Shown in pieces: positions 1-8,804 of a DNA stretch of 64,000 bases. Within the stretch, counting starts at the first letter, position 1, and every line of letters starts with the position of its first letter. Position numbers and translations under genes: made by a program. Source of the stretch: JACKII01 sp965222315 (lineage in GTDB: Bacteria > Pseudomonadota > Alphaproteobacteria > Bin95); NCBI GenBank assembly GCA_965222315.1, contig OZ244951.1, positions 2,790,001 to 2,854,000 on the forward strand, given 5' to 3'. Under the pieces are notes generated by a model. It did not search any database and was not told the origin of the DNA. It saw only the letters and a program-made list of their open reading frames with translations.

Positions 1-320
1 ACAAGCGCTTCCAGGAGGGCTACCAGGCGGCTTATGAAGGCAAGCTCGGCAGCGAGTTCGGCGTTGCCGGCTACGACGCAGCCCGCCTGATTATCGAGGC
101 GATTGCCGCGAGCGGCGGCGACAAGGCCAAGTTCAAGGAAGAATTGAACAAGGTCAGCTTCAACGGCCCCCGCGGTCCGCTGCGCATCGATCCGGCAACC
201 AACAACGTCGTGCAGAACATGTACATCTTCCGGAACGAGTATGCCGACGGCAAGGTCACCCAGACGGTTCTGGCTACTGTTGAAAACGTTCAGGACGAGC
301 CCAACGGCTGCCAGATGTAA
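1..320 (+). CDS. Branched-chain amino acid ABC transporter, periplasmic binding protein (3' end only)
   Basis: The open frame enters from the left edge (first full codon at base 3) and stops with TAA at 318-320, giving the last 105 or so residues. The fragment shows the end of the second lobe of a type I periplasmic binding fold: an EGYQAAYEGK-like helix, GVAGYDAARLI, a loop with FNGPRGPLRIDP, and a C-terminal strand ending in NGCQM. The FNGPRGPLRIDP segment is typical of Leu/Ile/Val or urea/amide binding proteins (LivJ/UrtA class). It captures the substrate in the periplasm and hands it to the LivHM permeases encoded next. The start and signal peptide lie outside the window. Confidence 0.85.
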   Translation, partial: KRFQEGYQAAYEGKLGSEFGVAGYDAARLIIEAIAASGGDKAKFKEELNKVSFNGPRGPLRIDPATNNVVQNMYIFRNEYADGKVTQTVLATVENVQDEPNGCQM

Positions 321-345
321 CAACGGACAAGCGCCCGATATGGTT

Positions 346-372
346 CCCGGACATGCACTGGCATGATCCGGG
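346..372 (+). terminator. Stem-loop after the binding-protein gene
   Basis: CCCGG-A-CATGC (346-356) pairs with GCATG-AT-CCGGG (361-372), 26 bases after the stop codon. No U-run follows, so it may be an mRNA-stabilising or attenuating hairpin rather than a true terminator. Such structures commonly keep binding-protein mRNA more abundant than permease mRNA. Confidence 0.4.
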
Positions 373-390
373 ATCTCCCTAGCCTACCAA

Positions 391-498
391 CGCCATTGCG
401 AGCCATGGACATTGTCCGGGGCGAAGCAATCCCGGAAAGCCTTGTATAAGGCTAACCCGCGTGGATTGCTTCGTCGCTCGCGGTTCCACACAATGACG
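391..498. repeat. Intergenic inverted repeat (CATTGCGAGC / GAAGCAATCC type)
   Basis: The 207-bp gap between the binding-protein gene and livH holds an imperfect inverted repeat. CCATTGCGAG...GCGAAGCAATCC (about 392-432) faces GGATTGCTTCGTCGCTCGC...CAATGACG (463-498). This matches the look of dispersed palindromic intergenic elements common in alphaproteobacteria. No gene is visible; a long antisense open frame here is only GC-rich noise. Confidence 0.6.
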
Positions 499-527
499 CC
501 TTTATTGTTGAGACCTTTACACACCCC

Positions 528-1400
528 ATGCTCACCGACCCCAGTTTCTGGCTCGTGCAAGCCCTGAACAGCCTGCAACTGGCCATGTTGCTGTTTTTGC
601 TGTCGGTGGGGCTGACGGTAATTTTCGGGCTGATGAACTTCGTCAACCTGGCGCACGGCTCGCTCTATGCGCTCGGCGCGCTGATCGGCTACTCCATTGC
701 CGATGCGACAGGCAGCGCCTGGTGGGCCTACCTGTTTGCCCCGCCCGCCGTCGCACTGATCGGCGCGCTGCTCTACGTGACATTGATCGACCGGATGCGT
801 GCGGCAGGACCCCTGCCCCAGGTGCTGGTGACCTTCGGCCTGATCTTCGTGCTGATCGACGCACAACGCTTTCTCTGGGGCACCGACGCCCTCGGCGTGA
901 CGAAGGGCGTGCCCTTCAGCGGCACGATCCACGTACTGGGTGAGCCCTATCCCGCCTACCGCCTTTTCATCATTGCCGTCGGCTGTCTGGTGTATCTGGG
1001 TCTGCACCAGCTGCTGCACCGCACCCGCCTGGGTGCGGAGGTCCGCGCCGGCGTCGACGATGCCGAAACCGCGAGCGCCCTCGGCGTACCAGTGGAGCGG
1101 ACGTTCTTCCTGGTATTCCTGCTCGGTTGCGCGCTGGCGGGGCTGGCAGGCGCCGTCGCCATGCCCGCATTCGCAGCGGAACCCGGCATGGGCGTTGGCA
1201 TCCTGGTGCCGACGCTGGTGGTTGTCGTGGTCGGCGGGCTGGGCAGCTTGAAGGGGGCGCTGGTCGGCTCCCTCGTCATCGGCGCGACGCTGACTTTCGG
1301 CACGGCGCTGTTCCCCGCTTTTGCCGGGATTGCCATGTACGCCGCCCTGATCGCCGTGCTGCTGTTCCGGCCGCACGGCCTGTTTCCGGCCAGGGGGTAG
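528..1400 (+). CDS. livH: Branched-chain amino acid ABC transporter permease LivH
   Basis: A 290-residue very hydrophobic protein with about eight membrane helices, the normal length for LivH. Typical landmarks are LTVIFGLMNFVNLAHGSLYALGA near residues 27-50 and the cytoplasmic EAA-like loop around GVPVERTFFLVFLLGCALAGLAG, which contacts the ATPases. The C-terminal GLGSLKGALVGSLVIG motif is also characteristic of the LivH/LivM family. It forms the inner-membrane channel with LivM. The ATG at 528 is the first start that keeps the complete first helix; its Shine-Dalgarno is weak. Substrate could be Leu/Ile/Val or a related amide or urea compound. Confidence 0.9.
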   Translation: MLTDPSFWLVQALNSLQLAMLLFLLSVGLTVIFGLMNFVNLAHGSLYALGALIGYSIADATGSAWWAYLFAPPAVALIGALLYVTLIDRMRAAGPLPQVLVTFGLIFVLIDAQRFLWGTDALGVTKGVPFSGTIHVLGEPYPAYRLFIIAVGCLVYLGLHQLLHRTRLGAEVRAGVDDAETASALGVPVERTFFLVFLLGCALAGLAGAVAMPAFAAEPGMGVGILVPTLVVVVVGGLGSLKGALVGSLVIGATLTFGTALFPAFAGIAMYAALIAVLLFRPHGLFPARG

Positions 1401-1422
1401 CATTGATTTTCGCACGCCTCCT

Positions 1423-1545
1423 CCTCCCTCATCGTCCTGACGAAAGTCAGGATCCATTCCAGAGACCTTTACCCGAAGCGCCCGGCGCTCCGGCAGAAAT
1501 GCTTCCGGGATGGGCCCTGAATGCCGCTGCGCGGCTTCAGGGATG
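1423..1545. repeat. Intergenic repeat with two small hairpins between livH and livM
   Basis: The 172-bp livH-livM gap is unusually long for a coupled permease pair. It contains a CCTGAC-GAAA-GTCAGG hairpin (about 1436-1451) and a longer stem, CCCTGAATGCCGC (1515-1527) against GCGGCTTCAGGG (1531-1542). The sequence resembles a dispersed intergenic element inserted within the operon. No coding sequence is supported. Confidence 0.5.
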
Positions 1546-1572
1546 TGGTGAACTACGCCTGGCGGCACCATC

Positions 1573-2529
1573 ATGACCACCCGCGGCGGCCACATCCTCT
1601 TCCTCTTGGCGCTCGCAGGCCTGCTGCTCTGGCATTCCCAGGCAGAGTATTACGGTTTCGAGCTGTTGGCGGAGATCGCGATATTCGCCATCCTCGCCAT
1701 GAGCCTTGACCTGATCGCCGGCTATGCGGGCATGGTAAGCCTTGGCCATGCCGCACTGTTCGGCACCGGCGCCTACGCCTATGCTTGGCTGGGCAGCGTG
1801 CTGGGGGTGCCCGCGCCGCTCGCCATGCTGGGCGCCACCGCCGGGACGGGCCTGATCGCGCTGCTGGTCGGCGCGGTCGCCGTGCGGGTCGAGGGTATCT
1901 TCTTCATCATGATCACCCTCGGCTTCGGCCAGATGGGCTATGAGTTCTTCTTCCAAAACAGCGCCATGGGCGGGGATGACGGTTTCTACAGCATCACGCG
2001 GCTCGACCTGTCGGCTATGGGTGTGGACCTGACCGACCCGGCCAGTTTCGCCCTGTTCACGCTGATCGCGATGGCGTTGGTCTATGTGCTTCTGGCCTGG
2101 CTACTGGCGACGCCGTTCGGCGCGGTGCTACGCGGCCTCCACGCCAACCCGAAGCGCTTCCGCGTCCTCGGCCTGCGGGTGCTCACCTATCGCACCGCCG
2201 GTTTCACCGTGGCAGGCATGGTAGCAGGCTTCGCCGGCAGTCTTACCGCGCAACACACCTTGTTCATTGCGCCGAATTTGCTCAACTGGACCACCAGCGG
2301 CGAGGTGTTGGTGATGGTGATCCTCGGCGGCCTGGGCACGCTGGTCGGGCCCGTGGTCGGCGCGATCTCCCTGGTATTCCTTAGGCATGAACTTTCCAGC
2401 CTGACCGACTATTGGGGCGCGGTGCTGGGCGGCTTCCTAATCCTTGTGGTGCTCAGCCGCCGGAACGGTATCGTCGGCGCGTTGCTGATGCTGGTCCGCC
2501 TGGTGAAACCGGGAGGCCGCAATGCTTAA
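1573..2529 (+). CDS. livM: Branched-chain amino acid ABC transporter permease LivM
   Basis: A 318-residue membrane protein with 8-10 helices and the LivM landmarks AILAMSLDLIAGYAGMVSLGHAA (near residue 38) and GLGTLVGPVVGAISLVFL (near residue 255). It is the second channel subunit, partnering LivH. The reading frame overlaps livG by 8 bases, so translation of the ATPase is probably coupled to it. The start ATG at 1573 follows the repeat-containing gap. Confidence 0.9.
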   Translation: MTTRGGHILFLLALAGLLLWHSQAEYYGFELLAEIAIFAILAMSLDLIAGYAGMVSLGHAALFGTGAYAYAWLGSVLGVPAPLAMLGATAGTGLIALLVGAVAVRVEGIFFIMITLGFGQMGYEFFFQNSAMGGDDGFYSITRLDLSAMGVDLTDPASFALFTLIAMALVYVLLAWLLATPFGAVLRGLHANPKRFRVLGLRVLTYRTAGFTVAGMVAGFAGSLTAQHTLFIAPNLLNWTTSGEVLVMVILGGLGTLVGPVVGAISLVFLRHELSSLTDYWGAVLGGFLILVVLSRRNGIVGALLMLVRLVKPGGRNA

Positions 2530-3280
2530 AACAACCGGTCTTTCCAAGAATTTTGGCGCGTTGCAAGCAACGAAGGACGTGACTTTGCACCTGCCGCCCG
2601 GCGCGCGGCATGCCCTGATTGGCCCGAACGGGGCGGGCAAGACGACGCTCTTCAACCTGCTGGCAGGCGAAATTCTGCCGGACGCAGGCACAATCGAACT
2701 GAACGGCCGGGACGTGACCCGCGCCTCCCCCGACGCCCGGGCAAGGGTCGGGCTCGGCCGCAGCTACCAGCGCAACAATCTGTTCGAAGCGGAGACCGTG
2801 CGCCAAAACCTGCTGTTCGCCGACATCGCAGCCCGCGGCTATGGCTGGCATTTCTGGCGGCGGCTTGCGGACGACCGCCGCGCCAACGCCCTTGCCGAAC
2901 AGGTGGCGGAACAGGTCGGCCTTGCACAAGTCCTGGAAAAGCCCGTTGCGAGCCTGTCATACGGCGCGCGGCGGCAGTTGGAAGTCGGTCTCGCGCTCAT
3001 CGGCAAGCCGAAAGTGCTGCTGCTGGACGAACCCGCTGCCGGCATGTCTGCTGAGGAAACCGGGCGCATGTTGGCGTTGATCGACAGCCTGCCTCGCGAC
3101 CTCGCCATCCTGATCGTCGAGCACGACATGGACCTGGTCTTCGCCCATGCCGACCGCATCACCGTGCTGAGTTATGGCGAAGTGCTGTTTGAGGGCACCC
3201 CGGAAGAGGTCCGCAATTCCACCCTGGTGCAGGAGACATATTTGGGCGAGGCCGAAACGGTAGAGGGCGCGCCATGCTGA
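2522..3280 (+). CDS. livG: Branched-chain amino acid ABC transporter ATPase LivG
   Basis: A 252-residue cytoplasmic ABC ATPase. Walker A is GPNGAGKT at residues 34-41, the signature helix reads LSYGARRQLEVG (S-Y-G instead of S-G-G, normal for LivG), Walker B is KVLLLDEP followed by AAGMS, and the switch histidine lies in IVEHDMDLVF. It hydrolyses ATP with LivF to drive import through LivHM. The start overlaps livM by 8 bases and the end overlaps livF by 7, indicating translational coupling. Confidence 0.93.
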   Translation: MLKTTGLSKNFGALQATKDVTLHLPPGARHALIGPNGAGKTTLFNLLAGEILPDAGTIELNGRDVTRASPDARARVGLGRSYQRNNLFEAETVRQNLLFADIAARGYGWHFWRRLADDRRANALAEQVAEQVGLAQVLEKPVASLSYGARRQLEVGLALIGKPKVLLLDEPAAGMSAEETGRMLALIDSLPRDLAILIVEHDMDLVFAHADRITVLSYGEVLFEGTPEEVRNSTLVQETYLGEAETVEGAPC

Positions 3281-3966
3281 CCCTCGAAAACGTTACCACC
3301 GGCTACGGAGAGACCCAGGTTCTGCACGGAATTTCCCTAGCAATATCCGCAGGCGAGGCGGTGGCGCTGATGGGCCGGAACGGAGCAGGCAAGACCACGA
3401 CCCAGCGCGCCATCATCGGCCTGACGCCAGCCTGGAGTGGCCGGATCGCGCTCGACGGAGAAGACATCACTCACGCTAAGCCGCACAAGCTGGCAGTGGC
3501 CGGTCTGGGCTACCTGCCGGAGCACCGGGGCGTTTTTCCGTCACTGACGGTACACGAGAACCTGACCCTGGTCGCCGGCCGCCGTCCCGGCCCCTGGACC
3601 GTCGAAAGGGCCTACGACTTGTTTCCGCGCCTTGGAGAGCGGCGGCGGAACGGTGGCGCGCAGCTTTCCGGCGGCGAGCAGCAGATGCTGGCCATTGCCC
3701 GCGCGCTATTGCTGAATCCGAAAGTGTTGTTGCTGGACGAACCCACCGAAGGCCTTGCGCCCCTCATCGTCCGGGAAATCAGCGAACGGCTGGCGGCGGT
3801 CAAGGCAGAAGGCATGACACTGCTGCTGATCGAACAGAACGCACGTTTTGCGTTGAACCTAGCCGACCGGGCCTATGTGCTAAGCCGAGGTGAAGTAGCC
3901 TGGGAAGGCACGGCGGCGGCGCTTCACGCCGACCGGCAGGCGCAGGCCGAATTGTTGGGGGTTTGA
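3274..3966 (+). CDS. livF: Branched-chain amino acid ABC transporter ATPase LivF
   Basis: A 230-residue ABC ATPase of LivF length. Walker A is GRNGAGKT (34-41), signature LSGGEQQMLAIAR, Walker B KVLLLDEPTEGL, and the LivF-typical YLPEHRGVFPSLTV segment is present. It is the last gene of the liv operon and pairs with LivG. It converges on the kor operon, with the terminator hairpin at 4029-4057 between them. Confidence 0.93.
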   Translation: MLTLENVTTGYGETQVLHGISLAISAGEAVALMGRNGAGKTTTQRAIIGLTPAWSGRIALDGEDITHAKPHKLAVAGLGYLPEHRGVFPSLTVHENLTLVAGRRPGPWTVERAYDLFPRLGERRRNGGAQLSGGEQQMLAIARALLLNPKVLLLDEPTEGLAPLIVREISERLAAVKAEGMTLLLIEQNARFALNLADRAYVLSRGEVAWEGTAAALHADRQAQAELLGV

Positions 3967-4028
3967 CGATCATTCGGGCAGATCCAGGCGCGCCAAGTGA
4001 GCCCGCCATATCCTGCACCCCAAAGCAA

Positions 4029-4057
4029 AAGCGCCCCGGATCAGGTCCAGGGCGCTT
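4029..4057 (-). terminator. Rho-independent terminator of the kor operon
   Basis: AAGCGCCC (4029-4036) pairs with GGGCGCTT (4050-4057). Read on the minus strand the stem is followed by TTTTGCTTT, so it terminates the leftward korA-korB transcript. It may also stop livF readthrough, although there is no T-run on the plus strand. Confidence 0.8.
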
Positions 4058-4081
4058 CGCGACTCTATCGAAAGGGGTTGC

Positions 4082-5137
4082 CTACCGCAGCGCGGCGTTG
4101 ATCTCGTCCAGCACGCTGCTGCCTGGGCAGAGATCGGCCTCTTGTAGCTGGTTCAGGGGCGTCTTCACCGTGTTCAGGCTGCCATGCAGATCCTGCGGCA
4201 GCGGGTCGAGGTACAGCAGGCCCGTGGCAAGCTCGCCCGCCTGGTTCTTGTCTTCAATGAACGCCAGCGCCCCCGCCTTATCCGCGGGGTCATAGTCCGG
4301 CGTGATCTTGCGCAGGCGGAGGGTCGCGCCGCCTGCCTGGGGCACTTCCACCATCTCACCCGGCTCATAGTCCCGCGTCACGGGCGGTGCGCCCAGGATC
4401 ACGTCTAGCCGGTTAACTGTCTCGTTGTGCTCGCGCACGAAGTCATAGCTCTTGGTGGAGCCGTCATGATTGTTGAAGGCAACGCATGGGCTGACCACGT
4501 CCAGAATAGCGGCGCCCGGATGGCTGACTGCGGCCTTAATCAGCGGCACCAACTGGCCCTTGTCCCCGGAGAAGGAGCGCGCCACGAAACTCGCGCCCAT
4601 GATGATCGCCAGCGAGGCCAGGTCGATTCCCGAGTCGTTGTTGACCGCCCCCTTTTTCGCCACCGACCCCTTGTCGGCGGTCGCAGAGAACTGGCCTTTG
4701 GTCAAGCCATAGACGCCGTTGTTCATGACGATATAGGTCATGTTCACGCCGCGGCGCATCAGGTGCGCGAATTGGCCGAGACCGATGGAGGCGCTGTCGC
4801 CGTCGCCGGAGACGCCCATATAGATCAGGTCGCGGTTCGCCATGTTGGCGCCGGTCAGCACGCTCGGCATGCGGCCGTGCACGGTGTTGAAGCCGTGGCT
4901 GTTGCCGAGGAAGTAGGTCGGCGCTTTCGACGAGCAGCCGATGCCCGAAAGCTTGGCGACCCGGTGCGGTTCAATGGAAAGCTCGAAGCAGGCCTGCACA
5001 ATGGCGGCGCTGATCGAGTCATGCCCGCAACCGGCGCAGAGGGTCGAGACCGTCCCCTCATAGTCGCGGCGGGTGTAACCGACTTCGTTCTTCTTCAGCG
5101 CGGGATGGTGCAGCTTCGGCTTGGCGATATAGGTCAT
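4082..5137 (-). CDS. korB: 2-oxoacid:acceptor oxidoreductase, beta subunit (2-oxoglutarate:ferredoxin type)
   Basis: A 351-residue thiamine-diphosphate-binding subunit. The TPP motif is GDGD at 111-114 followed by NN at 139-140 (VMNNGVYGLTKG). Cysteines C34 and C37 (CAGCGH), C68 (GIGC) and C218 (SPC) match the four ligands of the beta-subunit [4Fe-4S] cluster. It decarboxylates a 2-oxoacid with CoA to give acyl-CoA, passing electrons to the cluster. The start overlaps the korA stop by ATGA. The best-fitting substrate is 2-oxoglutarate, but branched-chain 2-oxoacids cannot be excluded with a liv operon next door. The C-terminus is longer than minimal beta subunits. Confidence 0.88.
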   Translation of the reverse strand: MTYIAKPKLHHPALKKNEVGYTRRDYEGTVSTLCAGCGHDSISAAIVQACFELSIEPHRVAKLSGIGCSSKAPTYFLGNSHGFNTVHGRMPSVLTGANMANRDLIYMGVSGDGDSASIGLGQFAHLMRRGVNMTYIVMNNGVYGLTKGQFSATADKGSVAKKGAVNNDSGIDLASLAIIMGASFVARSFSGDKGQLVPLIKAAVSHPGAAILDVVSPCVAFNNHDGSTKSYDFVREHNETVNRLDVILGAPPVTRDYEPGEMVEVPQAGGATLRLRKITPDYDPADKAGALAFIEDKNQAGELATGLLYLDPLPQDLHGSLNTVKTPLNQLQEADLCPGSSVLDEINAALR

Positions 5138-6975
5138 GATGCGGCCCTTTCGAGCGAGACAACTTTGAACTCTTCCAGGCGGTCGCCAATGGCGCCGGCG
5201 ATGAAGCGCCCGGTGATCGGCGTGCCGTCATAGTGGCAGACCGGCACCATACGCGCCGGGTCAATGCCCAGTTCGTTGACGATCATTCCGCGCATCTGGG
5301 CGTCGCGGTTCTGCTCCACGACGAAAACCATGTCATGCTCCAGAATGAAGTTGCGCACCGTCTCCGGGAATGGGAAGGCGCGCAGGCGCATGGCGTTCAC
5401 GTGCTGGTCTTTCTCGTTGAGCAGGTCCAGCGCTTCATCCATGGCGGGGCTGGTGGAGCCGAAATAGAGCACGCCGTACTTGGTGCGCTGTTCCGCATTC
5501 CGGCGGATCGGCTGCGGAACGATGTCTTTCACCGTTTCCCACTTCTTCTGCAGCCGCTCCATGTTGTCCACATAGACACTGCCCTCTTCCGAGTAGCGGG
5601 CGTAACGGTCCTTGGTCGTGCCGCGGGTGAAGTAGGCGCCGCGGGTGGCGTGAACGCCCGGAATGGTCCGGAACGGGATACCGTCGCCGTCCACGTCCAG
5701 GTAGCGGCCGAAATCCTTCCCTGCTTCCAGTTCTTCCGCGGTCATGACCTTGCCACGATCATATTTGCGGCTCTCGTCCCACTCCAGCGGATTGGTCAGG
5801 CGCTGGTTCATACCGATGTCCAAGTCGGTCATGACGAAAACCGGAGTCTGCAACCGGTCGGCCAGGTCCAGCGCGTCGGCGGCTAGTTCGAAGCACTCCT
5901 TCGGGTCTTCCGGAAACAGCAGCGGGTGCTTGGTGTCGCCGTTGGAGGCATAGGCGCAGGAGAGCAGGTCTGCCTGTTGCGTGCGGGTTGGCATGCCGGT
6001 CGAGGGGCCGCCGCGCTGCACGTTGATCAGCACTGCCGGCACTTCCGCGAAATAGGCCAGACCGATGAACTCCGTCATCAGGCTGATGCCGGGGCCCGAG
6101 GTTGAGGTAAAAGCCCGCGCGCCGTTCCAGCCGGCGCCGATCACCATGCCGATGGAGGCAAGCTCGTCCTCCGCCTGAACAACGGCAAATTTGGCCTCGC
6201 CCGTTTCTGGGTCGCGGCGGTAGCGCTGGCAAAACGACTGATAAGCCTCCGCCAGAGAGGACGACGGCGTGATCGGATACCAGGCGCAGACGGTCGCGCC
6301 GCCATAGACGCAGCCGAGCGCTGCGGCGGCATTGCCTTCCATGAAGATGCGGTTGCCGACCTTGTCGGCCTTCTGCACCTTCAGCTTGCACAGGTCCGTA
6401 TCAAGGTTTTCACTCGCCCATTCCCGGCCCAGCGTCAGCGCCTGTTCGTTTGCGCCGATCAGGGCTTCCTTGCCTTTAAACTGCTCCTTGAACAACTGCA
6501 CGATCACATCCGGGTCGATGTCCAACAGGATCGAAAGAGCGCCGACATAGATAATGTTTTTGAACAGTTGCCGCTGGCGCGAGTCCGTGTAGGCCGCATT
6601 GGTGATGGCCGTAAGCGGTACGCCGATGATGTTTACATCGTCCCGGAACATGCTGGCCGGCATTGGCCGGGTCGAGTCGTAGAACAGGTAGCCGCCCGGC
6701 GACAGTTCCGCCACGTCCTGCTTCCAGGTCTGCGGATTCATGGCGACCAGCATATCCACGCCGCCACGGCGGCCCAGATAGCCCTTCTCGCTCACCCGGA
6801 CTTCGTACCAGGTCGGCAGGCCCTGAATGTTCGACGGAAAGATGTTGCGCGGGCTGACCGGCACGCCCATCCGGAGGATGGAACGCGCGAACAATTCGTT
6901 GGCGCTGGCGGAGCCGGAGCCGTTCACGTTCGCGAACTTAACGACGAACTCGTTGGTTGCTTGGATCGATTCCAT
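5134..6975 (-). CDS. korA: 2-oxoacid:acceptor oxidoreductase, fused gamma-alpha subunit
   Basis: 613 residues with the gamma domain first (about 1-190, NGSGSASANELFARS and SEKGYLGRRGGVDMLVAMNP) and then the alpha pyrimidine-binding domain (YPITPSSSLAEAYQ, TSGPGISLMTEFIGLAYFAEVPAVLINVQRGG in segments). This gamma-alpha order is the usual architecture of KorA/OforA enzymes. It forms an alpha-beta complex with KorB in the cytoplasm. The C-terminal domain contains the VFVVEQNRDAQMR motif seen in this family. It is coupled to korB through ATGA and begins 2 bases after the upstream flavoprotein stop. Confidence 0.88.
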   Translation of the reverse strand: MESIQATNEFVVKFANVNGSGSASANELFARSILRMGVPVSPRNIFPSNIQGLPTWYEVRVSEKGYLGRRGGVDMLVAMNPQTWKQDVAELSPGGYLFYDSTRPMPASMFRDDVNIIGVPLTAITNAAYTDSRQRQLFKNIIYVGALSILLDIDPDVIVQLFKEQFKGKEALIGANEQALTLGREWASENLDTDLCKLKVQKADKVGNRIFMEGNAAAALGCVYGGATVCAWYPITPSSSLAEAYQSFCQRYRRDPETGEAKFAVVQAEDELASIGMVIGAGWNGARAFTSTSGPGISLMTEFIGLAYFAEVPAVLINVQRGGPSTGMPTRTQQADLLSCAYASNGDTKHPLLFPEDPKECFELAADALDLADRLQTPVFVMTDLDIGMNQRLTNPLEWDESRKYDRGKVMTAEELEAGKDFGRYLDVDGDGIPFRTIPGVHATRGAYFTRGTTKDRYARYSEEGSVYVDNMERLQKKWETVKDIVPQPIRRNAEQRTKYGVLYFGSTSPAMDEALDLLNEKDQHVNAMRLRAFPFPETVRNFILEHDMVFVVEQNRDAQMRGMIVNELGIDPARMVPVCHYDGTPITGRFIAGAIGDRLEEFKVVSLERAAS

Positions 6976-6977
6976 GG

Positions 6978-8804
6978 TCAGAGCCCCCGGTTCGCGTCGC
7001 CCGCATGGGTCATTTCAATAAAGTATTTTTGCATGTCCCACGCACCGGTCGGACAGCGCTCGGCGCACAGGCCGCAATGCAGGCAGACGTCCTCGTCCTT
7101 CACCATCACGCGGTTGGTCGGCAGGTCCTCCGAAATATAGAGATCCTGCTCGCCATTCAGTGCAGGCGCCATCAGGCGCTGGCGCAGGTCTTCTTCCTCG
7201 CCATTTTCGGTGAAGGTGATGCAATCCATCGGGCAGATATCGACACAGGCATCGCATTCGATGCACAGGTTCGTGCTGAACACCGTCTGAATATCGCAGT
7301 TCAGGCAGCGCTGCGCCTCTTTCCAGGCAAGCTCCAGGTCGAAGCCCAGCTCGACCTCCGCATTGATGTCAGAGAGCGCTTCTATCTTGTCGCGCAACGG
7401 CACCTTGAACCGGGGGTCAATTTCGATGTCGTTGTCATAGCTCCACTCGTGGATGCCCATCTTCTGGCTGGCAACGTCCATCAGCGGCGCAGGCCGGTCA
7501 TAGATGTCCTCGCCTTCCAGCATCTTGTGGATGCTGATCGCAGCGTCATGGCCATGGGCTGCGGCCCAGATGATGTTTTCCGGGCCGAAGGCCGCGTCAC
7601 CGCCGAAGAACACCTTGGGGTGGCTGGACCGGAAGGTCACGCGGTCCACCGCCGGCATATCCCAACGTTCGTCCCATTCCAGGCCGATATCGCGTTCGAT
7701 CCAGGGGAAGGCGTTTTCCTGCCCGATGGCGCAGAGCACGTCATCGCAGGGGAAGAACTGGTCTGGCTCACCCGTCGGGACTAGGCGCCGGCGGCCATTG
7801 TCGTCATACTGGGCTTCGACCTTCTCGAAGGTCATGCCGACCAGCTTACCGTCTTCCAGGTTGAATTCTTTCGGCACCAGCATGTTGAGGATCGGAATGT
7901 CCTCATGCATGGCATCTTCTTTTTCCCAGGGCGACGCCTTCATCTCGTCGAAGCCGGAGCGGACGATCACCTTCACGTCTTCGCCGCCCAGACGGCGGGA
8001 GGAGCGGCAGCAGTCCATGGCGGTGTTGCCGCCACCCAGGACGATCACGCGCTTGCCGACGCTGGTCGTGTGGCCGAACGAGACCGACGATAGCCAGTCA
8101 ATGCCGATATGAAAATTAGGGGAGGCTTCCTCGCGGCCTGGAATATTCAGGTCGCGGCCACGCGGGGCGCCGGTGCCGACAAAGACCGCATCCCAGTCCT
8201 CATCCAGCACCTCTTTCAGGCTGGTGATTTCTTTGTGGACGAACTTAATGTTGCCGATACCCATGATGTAATCCATCTCCTCGTCGATCACCTCGACGGG
8301 CAGACGGAAATGGGGGATCTGGGTGCGGATCATGCCACCAAGCTGGGGGTCCTGATCGAACAGCGTGACCTCGTAGCCGAGCACGGCCAGGTCACGCGCC
8401 ACGGTAAGCGAAGCGGGGCCGGCTCCCAGGCAGGCAACCTTGCGTCCGTTGCTGACCGGCGGCGCCTTCGGCATCCGCGCCTGGACGCCTTCTTCTTCCT
8501 TGTAGTCCGCCGCCACCCGTTTCAGGCGGCAGATGGCGACCGGTTCCTTGCGGCTGCCGGAGAGGTCTTCGTCCTCCACCCGGCCGCGGCGGCACGCGGG
8601 CTCGCACGGGCGGTCGCAGGTGCGGCCCAGGATGCCGGGGAAGACGTTCGACTTCCAGTTGATCATGTAGGCATCGTCGAAGCGGCCATGCGCGATCAGC
8701 CGGATGTATTCCGGAACCGGGGTGTGCGCCGGACAGGCCCACTGGCAATCGACAACCTTATGGAAGTAATTGGGATCGGTTATATCAGTGGCCCGCAAGG
8801 CCAT
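6978..8804 (-). CDS. FAD- and Fe-S-containing NAD(P)H oxidoreductase of the kor operon
   Basis: 608 residues resembling the glutamate synthase small subunit. An N-terminal cysteine-rich Fe-S domain (C20, C24, C63, C67, C71, with CDRPCEPAC) leads into a FAD site (GAGPAS, 127-132) and an NAD(P)H site (GGGNTAMDC). The C-terminus carries two ferredoxin-like clusters, CIECDACVDICP and CLHCGLCAERCP. As first gene of the kor operon it is the likely electron acceptor, making the complex a 2-oxoglutarate:NAD(P)+ oxidoreductase like the three-subunit enzyme known from Azoarcus evansii. The alternative is a ferredoxin-linked bifurcating role. Names such as gltD or korC would both be guesses, so none is given. 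Confidence 0.8.
   Translation of the reverse strand: MALRATDITDPNYFHKVVDCQWACPAHTPVPEYIRLIAHGRFDDAYMINWKSNVFPGILGRTCDRPCEPACRRGRVEDEDLSGSRKEPVAICRLKRVAADYKEEEGVQARMPKAPPVSNGRKVACLGAGPASLTVARDLAVLGYEVTLFDQDPQLGGMIRTQIPHFRLPVEVIDEEMDYIMGIGNIKFVHKEITSLKEVLDEDWDAVFVGTGAPRGRDLNIPGREEASPNFHIGIDWLSSVSFGHTTSVGKRVIVLGGGNTAMDCCRSSRRLGGEDVKVIVRSGFDEMKASPWEKEDAMHEDIPILNMLVPKEFNLEDGKLVGMTFEKVEAQYDDNGRRRLVPTGEPDQFFPCDDVLCAIGQENAFPWIERDIGLEWDERWDMPAVDRVTFRSSHPKVFFGGDAAFGPENIIWAAAHGHDAAISIHKMLEGEDIYDRPAPLMDVASQKMGIHEWSYDNDIEIDPRFKVPLRDKIEALSDINAEVELGFDLELAWKEAQRCLNCDIQTVFSTNLCIECDACVDICPMDCITFTENGEEEDLRQRLMAPALNGEQDLYISEDLPTNRVMVKDEDVCLHCGLCAERCPTGAWDMQKYFIEMTHAGDANRGL

Noticed and set aside
384..1595. Long antisense open frame across the liv genes
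   Set aside because: Composition is H/Q/R/E-rich noise opposite livH, a convincing membrane protein; same reasoning for antisense frames over korB, hsdR, the TRAP genes and the molybdoenzyme.
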